Assembly (NCBI GenBank): GCA_019614645.1
Contig: JABWDB010000008.1
Coordinates: 2,790,001 to 2,854,000, forward strand
DNA: 64,000 nt
Reading direction: 5' to 3'
From: Stratiolaelaps scimitus
Taxonomy: Eukaryota > Arthropoda > Arachnida > Mesostigmata > Laelapidae
The position numbers and the translations under genes were made by a program. The number at the start of each line of letters is the position of its first letter. The stretch's first letter is position 1. Of the stretch, positions 21,362-35,892 are shown piece after piece. The notes below the pieces were generated by a model. That model made no database searches. It was given only the letters and a program-made list of their open reading frames with translations, and was not told the origin of the DNA.

Positions 21362-24300
21362 GTAAGGTGGGTGACATTTGAGTCGAGTCTTGTTTTGACT
21401 AGGTATGTTTTGGCTCGAACCATCGGTCGCCTGATGGCGCATTCACTGGTTCGATCCCCACCGTTGGACATTTGCATTTACAAGGGGTCCGCCTGATGAA
21501 AAGCGGTTACACCGTGGACGCCAAATGTTGGCTGGGAGTGTGGCCGTTTACTTTTTCAGGTGCGTTTTCAATTGTGAAAATTGAAAATTGAAACGCATCT
21601 CAAGTCCGGTCTGCGGCGGTTTCCAGCGCTGATAGGATCAAGGCGTCCGACTGGTTTGGCGTCTTAGCTGACGGTGACTAGCTCGAGATATATCTAGTAA
21701 TCAACACCAGTAAAAATGGAACATATCAGTTTATCGCGCCATGAGGGATGTTGAATGTGAATGTCGACATATTCCTAAAGTAGGCTACGAAAATTCGATA
21801 TCAATTGCAGCCGTTGGGGCCCAACTCGCTGGGTTGCCGACTCCAAATATTTCAGCCGCAGCAGCAGCACACTGATTGGGTGCTGCTCTTCTTTTGAATC
21901 AACCCCACCAGAGTTCCCCTTTGAATCCATCTATTGCTTGTACAATATCTATATGCAAGTGACTTGTCCAGCGCTTGGCCCTATCTCGTAACACCCAATT
22001 GTACGTAAAATACTGATGATAATTACTATTATGGCTGCGTTTCCATAGCTAGTGCATAATATACTCGCTTTATCTTGGTTCCCAGTCACATCGATCCAAC
22101 CTCATGTCATCGAAGATCTCTAAATCCCTCCCAATTCGTGCGAACCATATAATGGCTAGTTACCAGCGTTACCAGCAGGAAATAATGGCTAGTTAACAGC
22201 GTCAAACTCAAACCTCAAATGGTCGTTCTCAAGTGGCCGCTCTATGAATACTAAGCGCAATGCGCGGATTTAGTTCAGCATTTACACGAGACAAATTTGT
22301 TACGAGAGCAATCTGGCGTACAATTGCAGCTAACGCAGATTATATCACAATTTCTTTGCGGGCCACTACGTCTTTCCCATATTATCGAGTCAATAAATGA
22401 AACCTGTCCTGAGCAGTGGATTTCGGTTATAACAAACAACCTGACCGAAGCGATTACCAACCGAATTCCGTTATATTCCTCTCCGCCTTTCGATCAACTC
22501 CGGTGCCTCTTTAGTGTGGCGTGGCCTATTCGGTGAGCACGTACATTTCAGATTCATACGATGCGTCGTGTCGGACCGCGATAACACAATGACCAATACA
22601 GGTGGACACAAACACTTCTATGGATGGATGAATAGACGAAGTGAACGTTTCCGATACAAGGCAGCTAGATATCCCTTGTCGCCGTTCTGTTGTCGCTCTT
22701 CCTCCGTCGACGCCATCGCCGGATACAACGGCCGTAAATGACCGGCCGCTAACTAACGCAAGCGATCGAGGCAGACAGAGACGCTCACCAGGTGTAAGCG
22801 CGACATGAACTGGTGTGACAACAGTGACTCCCGGCTCGGTTACACGATCGCCGTAGAGACTGTTCGACCGCAACGACGAACGAGGGACCGGGCTGCGACC
22901 GTTATGGTCCATTTGCCGTCGGACATCACCAATCCATGCAGCATCAGCAGTGGAAGCAATAACGGTATTACCGGCAGAAGCCGCATGGTTACGCTGAATA
23001 GAACAGCGAAGAAAGTTAGCCCCAGTTACGTGAATGCGCCGAGCCGTTTACAAAGCACTTATATAGATCCTAACGATACTCATCGTGTGACGGAGGGGTA
23101 CACGCGAAGCCGATGCGTCTGTCGCTGGTCAATCCTCGGGTGGTATGATGCCCTGCCGCGTTTGTCGGGCGGTCAGTGCAAGCGACGAAGCTACAACAAC
23201 GCTACGCCACTTTTACTAGACCATCACTTCATGTATATATATATATATATATACTGCTCCTGCTGTTGATTGAACAGCTGTAGCAAGGTGAACGTCAAAG
23301 GGAATGATGGCAGAGGCTAACGAAAAGTCAGCGGCGAGTTCCACCACCACCACGACGACGACGACCAACCGCTTATTCAAAGAGTTGTCACCGCCGGCCG
23401 CATGGAGTCGTTTTGTGCCATCACTCCAGACTGGCCTCCTGTGTTCGTTGAATGTATCTGTGCGGGGCTATGCCATGTTAGTGAATACGAGGCGGAGTTT
23501 AGGGGCACGGGGAAGAACAAGTTGGAAGGTGTTAGCACCTTGAAAACAAAGGCTGACTCGACACCATGCGAGAGGATCGCGGTGGCGTCACACAAGGCGT
23601 ACTTACATTCGTGTGGCGTTTCTAGCTAGGTATGTATCGTATTATGTATTCGCAGCTGGGGCATTTGTTTCGCGCGACGCACTGTGGAGGAAAATCGAGT
23701 GAAGCGAGGGCAAAACCGAGCTGACAACGGAAACATGTGACCGTAATAAATAAGTCAGTTCTAAGATTTATGCTGTCCTGACGTTGGCGGATGTTGCCGT
23801 GTACTATACATCGTCTACAGTTACATAGCGACATGCCGTTTGTGGCCGACTGTGCATGACAGGAAGGTCTGCTTAAGCTTACTGCATGCATATATGGTAT
23901 GGCTGATTCGAGGGAGGAGTGGTACTTGGGGAAGAATGGGCGGGGAAGGCGTCGGGACGTGAAATCACGCAGCGGACGGTAATCGGGCTGTGACAAAACT
24001 CGATTGAAAACTGTCAAAACGGGATGCAAACTGCTGCGGCCGTTTGTGGTAGAGTGTCTTTGTGTAATCGACTGGCTCGGATTAGGACAGACGTGCAGAG
24101 CGCTTCCGTTGACTGAGTCTCAAGTGGCCTGTGAAGTTCGTATACTCCACTACTCTACACGTAGCAACGACTGAGGTTACATATGGTTAAGTGAAGATTT
24201 GTGTTTTTGCTAGTTTGAATGAGTAGATGCTAGTGTTGAAGATAGACACAGATAATTTCCTATGAAGTGTTTAATGGAGCTCGTGAAATATGGTTTGATC

Positions 24301-26904
24301 GATTCAAGCTCGCGATAGTTACTGTCCCGTCTTTGACATTTAAACTTAACTCAACTTCGCCAAGTGTGCAATTGTCTAAATGGCACAGTCGTCAGGGGAG
24401 TGAAGTATAGCGTGCTTCTCGAAACGAAAAATATCCTCGGAATACTGAAGAGTTTGAATTACTGCTCTGGGATACATTTCTGATGGCTACGATTGTTTGT
24501 AATTGCAGTGAATCACTTCTGTAACGAAACTGAACTTGCTGTGTTGGTTAGCACTCCGTTGGCTTTGTGGCCGTTCGAGACGCAGGCTCCTGCAGATGAA
24601 CGTCTACAAGTATTCACACTCGAACCGATTTGGGTGGGTCAACCACCTGGTGGGAGATAGCGAGCCTGGTCGGTTCTTCTGTACTCAACAGAGGGTTTGC
24701 TTAGCTTCCGTCTTGCGTTGTGTAACCTGTTGAACTTCGAGGAATAAAAGAACCCGATGCCAGATACCACGTGCAAACGGATCCAGCTCTGTGGGTACAC
24801 TCAAGTGCAGCCTGGCTCGGTTCGTTATGCAACGCATTTTTAATTGGGTCCCCGTGATGACGGTTGAGGCGGCAACGCCGCAATAGGTAGAGCATACAAC
24901 TTGGGGAAAGCAATAGACCGCTAGTGCGATGTGTACCATGTCACAGGTTCAAATCCTTCCGTGGCCTCCGGGAGCTGGGGATTTCGCTCTCGATAGTTCA
25001 CGTAGTAACACCACACGGATAAGTAACAGGAAATGAAACGCACCCAAATAAATGTTATATCATAGTCGCTCATCGGCCCCTGATAGATGCATATGCAAAT
25101 TGTTTACCAGCGGAAAGTTCGTTGCGAAAACAGCACTCAGCGATTACACGGCGAGCTCTCATCTATCTTCGTCTACCGCGCGATACTCTCGTCGAGAGGA
25201 CAAGACATCGTAAATAACGGTGGCCGTTTGTACAGATACAAAAAAAAACCGCAGGAATTTTGCGCTCGTATTGAAGTATGACACTTCAAGGACTGAAGGC
25301 AGGTGCTAGACGGATTCTTCACGGGTTCGATGCGGATCTTCTTTCGGATGCAACTCGTGTAGAGCCTATGGTAATGCGGAGGGACAATGTGGCCGGTACG
25401 CACACGTCCATGCTGATATCTAGCCGGATATCGGTGGGCATCTGTTTTTTTCACTGAGAACAAATATATTGACCGCCTTCAAGCAAAACGTCAAGGTCTC
25501 AGAAGCCTTTTATTAGGAAAAGCTGGCGAAGCTGTATAGTTAAGCGTTTCAATAAATGCATTCACACTTTCCTGTAATGCGTCACAATGCTAATGGCTGT
25601 CGTTAAATCTTATCCGTTAAGAAACATTCACCTTTGCATTTCGAGGTCCCGCCGTTCGCAACAAAATCTGTTGACTTTTACTGTGCGTGGTGTATATTTG
25701 CTGCACGCAACTTCATATATTTGGTAAACACTTCGTGTTGGCCAATTCGAGTCACAGAGAATATCTAGTTCTGTAATACACTCATAATATAGGACAGTGG
25801 CAAGCTTAGATGGCTCGCTCTATCTGGGTACCAGTGATTGCCAATACGGTCGAATCTTATTCATAATTGTGTTGATAGCGCCGACCCCAATTCTTCACGA
25901 TCGAGATACCTAGCCCTTGTATAGCTCATAGAAGTTGGGACAATTGATTGTTCTCTGTGCTCACGTTACCCTGAACGTCTAGCTAAATCCTACAAATGGC
26001 GGATAAGGTAATCATAAGCAGCATTACAAAGCATAATGATAAAGCATTATTTATTACGCTCTGAAATCGTAGATTGAAGGGCTCCAACTGCCAGTACGCC
26101 ATATGGGCATTTGAGCGCGCTAATTTGGCTCGCAATCTATCTACAGCCACGCCATAGTTTCCTCTTCGTGAGCACAATCTCACCACAATGAGCTGTTTTG
26201 GCGGTTGCTAATATGCTTGGCCATTCTAGTATCTTTCTTTGTTGTTGTTGCTGTCGTCGTCGTCAGTGCTTCAGTGGTCCGTGATTCCGATCTGGGTAAT
26301 GCCAACCGTCATGAGTATAGTGGATTATAGAAGTGGCATTGCCTTTTTGATTAGCTAACGCATACACCGTACCGCGCCCAGGTAAGTGTCCAGCTAAGAA
26401 AAACGTCGTTTACCAGCGGATCAGTTGATGGTAGCGCTGGAGGCTAATCGATCACTCGGTTTGTCGATCAACGCTAACAGCAACAACGGCTTAGGGTACA
26501 CCCGTATGGGAATTCGATGTCTCTGGGCCGCCGTCTTGGTGAGGTCCAATGCGGCTGACGACTCGCTGCTGGCTGAGTCCGAATATTGAATCATTGCCTT
26601 GGAACTGGAGTCGACGTATGACAATCACCGAACAGGATCCCGTGACCCCATGGAACGTTGCAATATACGATTTAGTCACTTGGCTGTTTGGTGACAGGAC
26701 TCAAAATGCGACGCAGCAATGCACGCTAGACTGATCTACCTTGCACTTATGAATTCTAGTTGGCAGTTATCCGGCGTCTAATCGCTGTTAACCTGTGCAT
26801 CAGCTCAAACCTCCTCTAACTCTATGTAACTCGTAGCCTGTCTAAGGAAACATAGTTTCTAAGCAGAGTTTTAAGCATAGCTTCTTTTTTCTTTTGTATT
26901 ATAG
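21362..26904. other. Non-coding stretch, possibly intronic
   Basis: No supported gene. It contains a foldback-like segment at about 21560-21596 (GCGTTTTCAATT repeated in inverted form), a (TA)n tract at 23233-23253, and a short ACC/ACG run near 23340-23365. Two overlapping plus-strand frames (23304-23543 and 23402-23629) show some coding flavour; the second ends beside a GTATGT. I could not connect either to anything. Confidence 0.35.
24845..24965 (+). other. tRNA-like fragment (SINE head or decayed tRNA)
   Basis: The segment contains ATAGGTAGAGCATAC, like a D-arm/A box, and about 65 nt later GGTTCAAATCC, a good B box. An intact cloverleaf with a matching acceptor stem was not found, so this is not called as a tRNA gene. 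The spacing fits a tRNA-derived SINE head. Confidence 0.3.
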
Positions 26905-27172
26905 TCAACCAACCTCCTGTACAAACACTTCGTCTAAATGTCCTGGGCTCTCGCCCGTTAATCCCACAATTGACCCGGCCACCAAGATACCTCACGCAGA
27001 CAATTCGCCGCCATCGATGGCCCCTACACGAAAGAGGCAGCAGTGCTTTGTCCAGCCCCCGCGTCAATTCTCGTCAACCTATAAGCGGACTTCGTGTCCC
27101 ACATGGCGTACGCCTGTGTCAAGAAATTCTCTCCAAGCACCAAGGATGGCCAGCTCCAGTAGCCATGGCCCG
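26905..27172 (+). CDS. Candidate internal exon, product unknown
   Basis: A strong acceptor (TTTTTTCTTTTGTATTATAG) opens a 268-nt interval that ends near CCCG followed by GTAATG. Two frames stay open throughout. One encodes a proline/arginine-rich peptide with HADNSPPSMAPTRKRQQC, the other ends LCQEILSKHQGWPAPVAMAR. I cannot choose between them or name a family. The quality of the 3' splice site is the main reason to list it. Confidence 0.25.
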
Positions 27173-27661
27173 GTAATGCGATAATGGTCAAATATTTATG
27201 ACGAAATGAAAATTGCCTGCACCATATGCACTCCACATAGGCTGTGAGCCATTTGGATCAGGTCGATTCTGTGGTTGGCAAAGCCAGATGGTCAAAGCCA
27301 CGACAAAATATTCGATCTGTCGACGCCGGGCTATTGGCGCCCGCTCTTTTCCTCGCGATCCTGCGCAGTGTCAGTGGTGTCGCAGCAGCAAACACGCGGC
27401 CTGCCGCCAATACGCGGCAAATGTGTATGCACCCCAAGCTGCCACGTTGTCAGCAATAATAAGATAGTATAATGTGTGGTAAAATGGTTGACTATCAGAG
27501 GAAAAATAAGACGGGCTAGTGCAAAAGCGAAATACGAGCTGCAGATAGGCTGCTTTCTCGAAATATCAGCCGATAGACGACAAGTTTCTCGACGAAGTTC
27601 GACGCGCGTGGATGTCACGAGAGCATTGACTATGCTAGTTTTTTTCTGGATAACCCAACCG

Positions 27662-27698
27662 CTATATATATATATCTATATATATATATGTATATACA
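27662..27698. repeat. Compound (TA)n microsatellite
   Basis: TA repeats are interrupted by single CT and TG dinucleotides. Just downstream the sequence returns to mixed composition. Confidence 0.9.
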
Positions 27699-27960
27699 TA
27701 GTATCGCCTCTTCCTCGCTGTCTCCTGCATGTCCGTTGATTCAACAAATGGTTATAGTTATTTATAATAACCGCATCGTCTATAACAACGTTGTTGATTT
27801 TGACGCTTTAGTCACCCGTTCTTCGTTGTACCGCGTATCTAGGGATCCGCTATATTCAACAGATGCGTTCGCCATTAGATCACCATCACTCTCTTTCCCG
27901 ACTTCCATCAGAATGATTATAACGTCCGCTTATCATCGCAGCGGTGGTGCGGCGGCGGCG

Positions 27961-28053
27961 ATGGGTCGTCTTCTTTTCTCTAGTTTCTTGTTGTTGCTTA
28001 TTTTTACGTTTTTTTCTTCCAAATCAGCCCGGGGAGATGACCCAGATATTTGA
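27961..28053 (+). CDS. Short frame encoding a signal-peptide-like leader
   Basis: Starting at an ATG preceded by GCGGCGGCG, the frame encodes 30 residues: MGRLLFSSFLLLLIFTFFSS then KSARGDDPDI and a stop. The n-, h- and c-regions are those of a secretory signal. No donor lies before the stop, so it would be a tiny peptide, an upstream frame, or an exon interrupted by a lost splice site. Confidence 0.2.
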   Translation: MGRLLFSSFLLLLIFTFFSSKSARGDDPDI

Positions 28054-28146
28054 GGCTACCCCGACACCAGATCACCCGCGGTGGATCACTGCCAGCTAAA
28101 ACAGCGGCAGCAGCAGAAGTCGTATATTTTCTCTTTCTCTAGATAC

Positions 28147-28177
<31 letters not shown>

Positions 28178-31100
28178 TATATATGCATTTAGATATGCGC
28201 ATCCTGAAGCATATCTGACATTAGGGAGCTAGTGAGGAAAAGTTGCCATGTTTATGGTTGTGAGAAAGCCCGCTTAAGATGAGGGGCTTCCGCGCTTCTA
28301 CGTGACGTCCACTGTACCGACTAGAGAAACGAATGGAAAAACCGGCTAAGCTCCTACGGAGCTAATCACAAAGTCAAAATCATACAGAAGCAGACCTAGA
28401 AAGAGAGAGATCTTGAAGGGGGTTAAGATTCCGATATGCTGCCAACTACCTCGTTGGGTCTATAAGTTGTTGTGCATTGGCGATGACCTTGGTGGGCACG
28501 CAAGTCTTGTACACGGAATGCCAATACGATCTCAAGTCAGCACAACTCAGCAAGTGAGCACACTGCTACATGGCTCACACCCCCAAATATGCTACTCTTA
28601 TAAAATAGGCTTATACCAAAGTCAGACGGCAGATTTCTTCCGGGATGTTCTGCTGAAACCGAAATCGTCAAAATCGTTCGCCAGCCACAGTTCCCCCAGC
28701 GTTGTCGTACGATATCAACGCCTATTTACACAACTACACATGTATTAGCTTTGATGACACCTGGCGGGAAGGCGGATCGTAGCCATGCTGAAAAATAACC
28801 ATCCGTATCTATGGATATGTGACCAGTAACAATTGAAATTAAATTCCCAACACAAAAAGCAATCCCCTATCGTCTGTTCGTGTATAATTCTTCACTCATT
28901 GCTTCGTCACGTTGTGGCTTCACCCACGGTCATTGTTGCCATTTGACGTAAACATCCAGTGCGATGCGTAGCCGTGTTAATGTGGCCGCTTAACGGGACA
29001 AACCTCTCTCTCGTGTTCACTTTGCACGATAGCGAAATCAATCACTGCAATCCTGGACGTCGCAAGCCGAACAGTTTGTACCGATCACCACAGTTGGTGG
29101 AACGTCGCTTGTGTCGTGCGCATCTTTTCCACGCCATCACGTACAGCTGAAAATGAAGAAAAAAGTGAATTTATTTAGCGTCTATCGATTTCAATTGTAA
29201 TGACAGTATGGAACTAATTCGAACGTGTTTCCCCAGGTCGATCGGTCCACAGTTTCCTTGATTTTCGCATGTTTCGTTGCCTATCGGCTTAGCGTATAGC
29301 GTTGCGTTCAGTCTGGTCGAATTTGACATCGACTCCGTAATTTCATCGACGGCAGGACAAGAGCGCGATGAGCGATCGGTCGCTGCCTTGCCAGCTACAT
29401 GCAGCGTGACATTAGCAGGGCACCGGAAGTTGTCTGAATGCGGAGGATCGGCGTGTATACGCTATTCAATTCAAGCTTTCTCTTTAATGCTTTGTCGCCC
29501 CCAGGGTCCACTCATCTTCCCGTGTTGCGCCCCTTGAGATCAACTGTTCGGGTGACTCTCCTCTCTCTCTCTCTCTCTGCAGCTCTGTGTTGACTCCAAT
29601 TACTATTGCGATCATCTCGGTGTTAGTTAGACTAAAATTGCATTATCCTCCTTCACATATTCCATTCAGTAATTCTCTTTTGATATCTTCGATCTTCGGC
29701 AGGCGACGGCGGCAGCTTCGACGCCGCAACTGCTGAATGGCAGCCGTTGCCGTTGTCCGAGCAAATCTGTGAATATATATATATATATATATACATACAT
29801 ACCCTCGCCTCACCTATGTGTCGATACGATGTGGGCAACGAACAAGTTCGCAGATCCTTGCTGGCTTAAGTCCGTGGTTCGCTCGTCATGCCTAATTTGA
29901 ATGGGAGCTCACTTGCACTTTCACTTTTCAAAGAGATGGCCTGCATTTCCGGCCAAAAAAAACAGCTCCGATTGAACCGAACGGAAGTCGATTCCATTCG
30001 ACTAGTAGTAGTAGTAGTAGTAATTGTTCGATGACTATCATAGACACTACCGTCTCCCGTACCTATATTTCCCTCATCGTTTCTTTTCGATTTATTTCAC
30101 CAACTCAGCCATTGACCTACCTATGATCGGCAGATTGCTGAACGATCCACTGACAATGACAGATATAATATATATATATAGTGTAGCTAGTGGTTGGCCA
30201 CCAGCATGGTACGTCTATATGATGACCCAGTGTATTATTATTAAATTTCAAGTGATGACTCTCGAGAGCGTGTTATTTCAAAAATGCTACAAACGGTAAT
30301 TTTACTATGGGAAAACGTAGCTTCCAGCCAGCTAAATGCTGACTGAATACAGAGTCATCATGCTAATTAACTAATTTGCACAGCTTTCACATATGACGAT
30401 ACATTTGTGCTTCGATCGGATGCGTTCGATATGTCCGATGGAATACAATCACCCGATTAGAACTCATTCTTCATAATCGTTGGCTTTTTGTCACATCTGG
30501 CTAGAAATTGACGTCCTGTGACCTAGTGAAGTGAAGCAGGCTGAAGGGCTAATCTATGCAGAGCGCCAGCTTTGTACATGCATTCCGATATTTGTTGGCT
30601 TTGATTAGGTAAAGCTTTGAAGTAATACCATAATCGTACGTCCGGAGCCTCGTTACAGTTGCGTGGACCGACAACAACACATTTACAGAAAGTGTTCATT
30701 GACGATGGTACTTCAATCCGTTCATTGATCAGTTGGCCAATCGGGCGAACCAGAATCAAATGTTATCTTTTTATCTGCATATGAACTGTTCATTCATGCG
30801 TGCGAATGTGAGTCCTGTCCAGCTGATCCTACGCAAAATTCGTAGTTGTACTGGCGGTAATAATAATTATTGGATAATAATCAAGTCCAAGCCAATCGTC
30901 ACCGCTCTTACTGCTGTCATACCGTTATACGCCGAATCGAACCCAGCTCACAGACAGACAAATTTACGCGCCCATCATCATATATTCTGTTGCTGCTGCT
31001 GCCGCCGCCGCCGCCGCTCCTGGATACGACACAGCCCTCCTTCTCACGCCGAGCAAACTGAATGCGTGTGAACGAATTCCAGATAGCCAGATGAACACTC

Positions 31101-32220
31101 GGATAGATGTAGATATATAGATATATCATAGATGAGATCCGAAATTTCAGCCTCTAATAAACTGGCTCGTTTTGCACGATATCCATTACGATCCGCGCAC
31201 AGCTATACCTGCATACACACACATTCTGTACACGATTCTGTACACCCTATGCTGCTCGATTCTGTGATATAATCGTTCCCCCTGAACATCTCTCTTCCCA
31301 TCGGCCGCTCGTGCTCTCCCCTTCCTTTGGCCTCACTCGGCACCACCCTCAAACATCTGTGCGTTCGCCCGCTTCCAAATGAAAACCAATAGGGGAAACC
31401 TGCATCGTTTTCGGGGGCTGCTTTTGACGTCGCTGCTGCTGCTGCTGTTGCCGCCCGTAGAGGTCAATGACACAGACATACAGGCCTTTGTCGTTGTTGC
31501 CTTCGTGTTCGTCATCGACGACTTCGTCGTCGTTGGCCTCATCGTCGACGGTGGCGTTTTCGTCAGCCTGCCGCCGATGGAACGAGATCGGAGCCGACCA
31601 GACGAGACCAGACACCGGCGAAATGAGCGCTTTTCATGCTCCAGATCTTTCTCTTTCGCTATAGACGCTGATATTTGTATACCTCGTGATGTTCGACATC
31701 GCTGGATAGCGTTCGGTGTCTGCTGGCGGTGTTGCCGTTCCGACTGCTTACTCTCTTGATATATATATATATATGTATACACCTATACATAGAATACGCA
31801 GGTATCAGTGCGAACGGCCTCGTTGAAACCTTCACACGTTTGCAGAGGATTCGGTTCCAGCTCTCGTCACTGCTTGCAGGCAGCAGCAGCAGCAATGATC
31901 GGCTCACCGGTCGATGGGTCCAACCGATGATAGTTTCGTTCGTTCGGTCGTGCGTTGCTTGGTTGTACGCTAAGCGGTCTGCAAAAGTAGACGCAGCAAC
32001 AGCAGTAGCATAAACAGCATCAGCGATGGAGCACTCATGCGATTGCATACGAATTGCGGTTGTTCAACACGGCGCTGAAACCCAGTGAGTACTGGATCCG
32101 GGCTAGCTGCAGACGTAGCACCACCAGGCGCAGGTTGAGATGTGTGAACTGTTTGAAAAGCAGACAAAGTTTAACTGTTCAATGAGCTTAACTCAGTATA
32201 CAATATACATTATATATACG

Positions 32221-32258
<38 letters not shown>

Positions 32259-34289
32259 TGGCATTACGCAATCGAGGAGGATAAAAATGAACGTTAACGA
32301 CTCAGCAGAATCTCGAAGATGTCATCGACATTGGACCGACAGGCACTTCAGCACTCTGAACTTAACGATCGATGATCAAGTCCCGGAGTCCGTCCTCTCA
32401 TCCGTGGTCTAAACAAGCCACCGTTTCAATGGTCGTCACCGTGCACATCGTGACCAGGACCCGCATCATCAGATAACCATCACAAGGGTTCATGTACGCA
32501 TGCTTATTACGCTAACCAAACGACCTGTGTAACTGGTCGTACGTAATCGCTTCCTCCACAGGATGCCTGCGGCATTCTTCCCAAGTACCTTGACATGGAA
32601 TACGTCCGTACACAGTGGTGAGGATGAAACCGGACGCTGTGTAATCGATCCACTTTTCGAAACTTCTCGTGCAGTGAACAACAGCTGTTGTATACCCGAG
32701 TGATTGTATCATTGCAGTATCATTGTGCCCTGTTTGCTCCATTTGATATTACAATCACACAGTGGTAACCCCGCCACCAGCACAAGTGAATTTGAAGAGG
32801 TGCATGCCAACGGATGAACCTAATGATCGGGGATAAGGAGCAGCAGGAAAGAAAATGTAGCTGGACATGCTTACATTATTTAGCGTGAGGTTGCATTGAT
32901 TTCGGCCAACTTTTGGGGCAAGCTGTTCGTATAGTCCGATCGATGTCAGTGCGAGGAGATTAAAGATGCGGTTTTTTGGTAAATGGATACTCCATCAAAT
33001 AGACGACGCACACGTCTAGCGAATTCGGAGACGAGCTGGTCTAGATGGACTTTTGGGTGGGTTGATTCGTAAATGATTATATCAGGCTCCTCTGGTTCAT
33101 TCCCCTGCTCGATCCGGTCTGAGATAGGGCCAAGAAGCGCGGGTGGCGTCGGCTGAATGTTGATTAGAATGATCGCTGATCAGAATCCTGCTGCCATTCG
33201 CTGGCGTCTTCTGATAACGCTCTGATATAACAACAGGACTGCTTTGGCAATTGAAACGAACAGCTCGCTAGAAGAATTGGCCCGCACAATATCGGGCTAA
33301 CGTATTGCTTCGACAAGGAGATTATGTTTGTTTTATATTCAACCCCGTAGAATCTTATCAACGAGAAGTGTTTTTATCTGAAGTCCGTCGCGTTGATTCA
33401 AGAGCATGAGTGCACGCGTGCAGAGACGGACGCTGCCGATTCGAACCCACTGTATGGCACATCCCATTGATTAAAGGCAGCTGTCAAAAGGCTGAAAGCC
33501 CACCCGAAGGTGCCGCGGATTACTGATCTATGACAGAAACAATAGGCTCCCTATATTAAAAATATGGAATTCTGCTATTTTTTAAGCAAATGAAAAAAAT
33601 AGTATGCTGCACCTATCTTTACTAAACATTCACCTTACCTTACCTTGTAGAGCTCAAAACCAGTCTCACCACGATCTCGTTAATTGCTTACAAATTACTT
33701 GTCTTCATTTGAGCTCCGTTGGGAGTTTGCGAATATATAGGTAAACTACAAATAAAATCAATTTGAGCATCGTAACCTCTAGCAGTCGCTACTCAGAGTT
33801 GAATCTCGGACAAAACCTGCGCTTTGTCGAGGAACAAATTCGATGCGGACCAGCTCCAACCGGATAGATGAGACGAATCCAAACAACCCTCTGAGCATTA
33901 AATGGCTAGTATACTTGGCTTGCCTGCCTATTAAACATAGTATATCTTGGTTTTCAAGATCTTGTTGAATCACTCATCCGAGCCAACTTATCTTAGAGAT
34001 ATTGAACTATCCAACAACAACGAGATCTACAATAGCATTAATAATGACTATAGCAATTTTATTGCATTGCTTTAACTTAGCAATACAGTAAAATTACAAT
34101 AGGAGCCGTTTGTATGCAAGCTGCTTCATAAGGGGATTTACTACCATGTGTAAGCAAATCGGGGTTGCCGTATCTTCAATAAAAAATAATTAAACCATAC
34201 TAATTGTGCCGCCTCATTCCATGAAGGAGGGCCAGTCATCCACCTGGTCGTTCTTGTTTATATTGTATAAGATTCTAGCCTACTGGCGG

Positions 34290-34329
<40 letters not shown>

Positions 34330-35870
34330 ATACCAGCGTGCCACTGTTTTCATTATTAACCGTCAGCTGCTGAAGTGTTTTTAGCCTGATTCCCCCGTAA
34401 TGTATTAACATCATAGCACGTGTCACCCGTTATAAATAAGGAAGCGTTACACGATTATCCAACAGCCTGCGGTGCAATCCCAGTGGGCGCAAGCAGTGCA
34501 GGTATGGGGGTCTGTTGCGCCGGCCATATAGCTCATACTTCAACTGAACTTAGCTATCTGCTGCCGCGAAGTTATTCGCCGGTGAATCATCCTTGGCGGG
34601 GTTTCCGATGAGATGGGACAACGCCATGAAATGTCTGTCTCCCCTCTTCTGCCTAAACTAGATAGTTTATGTGCGTTACTTGTTGTGGAGAGTTCATTTG
34701 GGTGACCCCTTGACTCGCTGCTCGACGTTGGCAGCGAACAAGTGGCCCTAGGTGCTTGTGCCCTTGCGCTAACTCGGTGAAATTGTCGTACGTTGAATTA
34801 GAAAAGGCCACATATAGGGGGGAACGGGATAGAATATATGTTAAGATTCGCTGCTACCGCATGTTAAACAAGGCGTTTATTCGGTCTATTTAAACGCTGA
34901 CGCAACTCAAGCATAGGTCGTGCACATTTCGATGGCGGCTATGACCGGCACTTACGGAGCTTCATATGTATCTATACAAGGCTTGAGGCTACCGTTCAGA
35001 TGGAATTGTCAACTATAACTTGTATTCTACTCAGACTGACTTCAGTTAGCGGAACGACCAATCGAGAAATGATGGCTTTCCGAATATTGAACCCTACCAG
35101 CCAGATTAGGAATCTCGCGCAAATCCACTGTATGTAGACACTCGACTACCCCGAAGTTGTTCCTGCACACAGACAGCTTGGATATAAGCGCGCCGACCTC
35201 TGCAACACTTCACTGAGCTTTTGCGAGAGCCTTCTCCGGTGTCTGTATCATGCTTTCGCAAGCTTCTTTTGGTGTTCTCGAATCGGCATTCTGTCCCAAA
35301 GGGATCGACCGCAAGTCACGGCAACTGATTATACGGTGCCCCCTCCCCTATTGGCCTGCCATTATTGAACATTACCGTCGTTGTTCCACATAGACAGATC
35401 ACTAATCCGTTTTGTTCTCTGTTCTCATCTCACGCTGCTGTAACTTCTCACCTACGTGCTGTCGCATAGAAACTTCAGGTGCGCGGGGGCCCCATACATT
35501 TTGGGTCATCGCCATCGTCGTCATAATAATGATAAGTGATTCATATCACCGCTAGATGCTGCCAGTGAATTGCGAGACACATATTGTTCCCGTCGCAGTG
35601 TATCTTGTTCCCATATTTGTTGTTGTTACTGCTTTCGAGGATGTCTTCGAACGTCGAGAACTGCAGGTAATCATGTATTATGTAATTTTGTATGTAAAAC
35701 AACAGCAGCCGTAAGTCCGGATTAGCCAGCGAAGAAGTTCTATCGCGCTGAGCGTCGCCATCCGACACTCAACTGTGTGCGCCTCTGTCCGGGGAGAGCT
35801 GGCGGGTCTAAATTGATTTTTTGCCTTTTTAATGCGTGTTTTTTTCTCTCAAATCTCGCTGACGGCGGAT
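28054..35870. other. Repeat-studded non-coding stretch
   Basis: No supported gene. Long (TA)n tracts occur at 28147-28186, 29772-29795, 32209-32255 and 34293-34326. Other simple sequence includes (CT)n near 29560-29578, (TAG)n at 30004-30021, and CTG/CCG runs at about 30990-31017 and 31430-31450. A 31379-31759 plus-strand frame opens MKTNRGNLHRFRGLLLTSLL and is leader-like, but again runs through the CTG repeat. Confidence 0.4.
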
Positions 35871-35892
35871 GGTGTAATGTATTCAGAAATGA

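Noticed and set aside
22805..23269. A 154-codon plus-strand frame.
   Set aside because: No splice context or recognisable domain; its end runs into a TA repeat (Y-I-Y-I-Y-I), showing it is partly read through simple sequence.
31349..31782. Long minus-strand frames rich in D/E, Q and T.
   Set aside because: All three frames stay open because of GAC/GTC and CAG triplet runs; no frame stands out and no splice sites fit.
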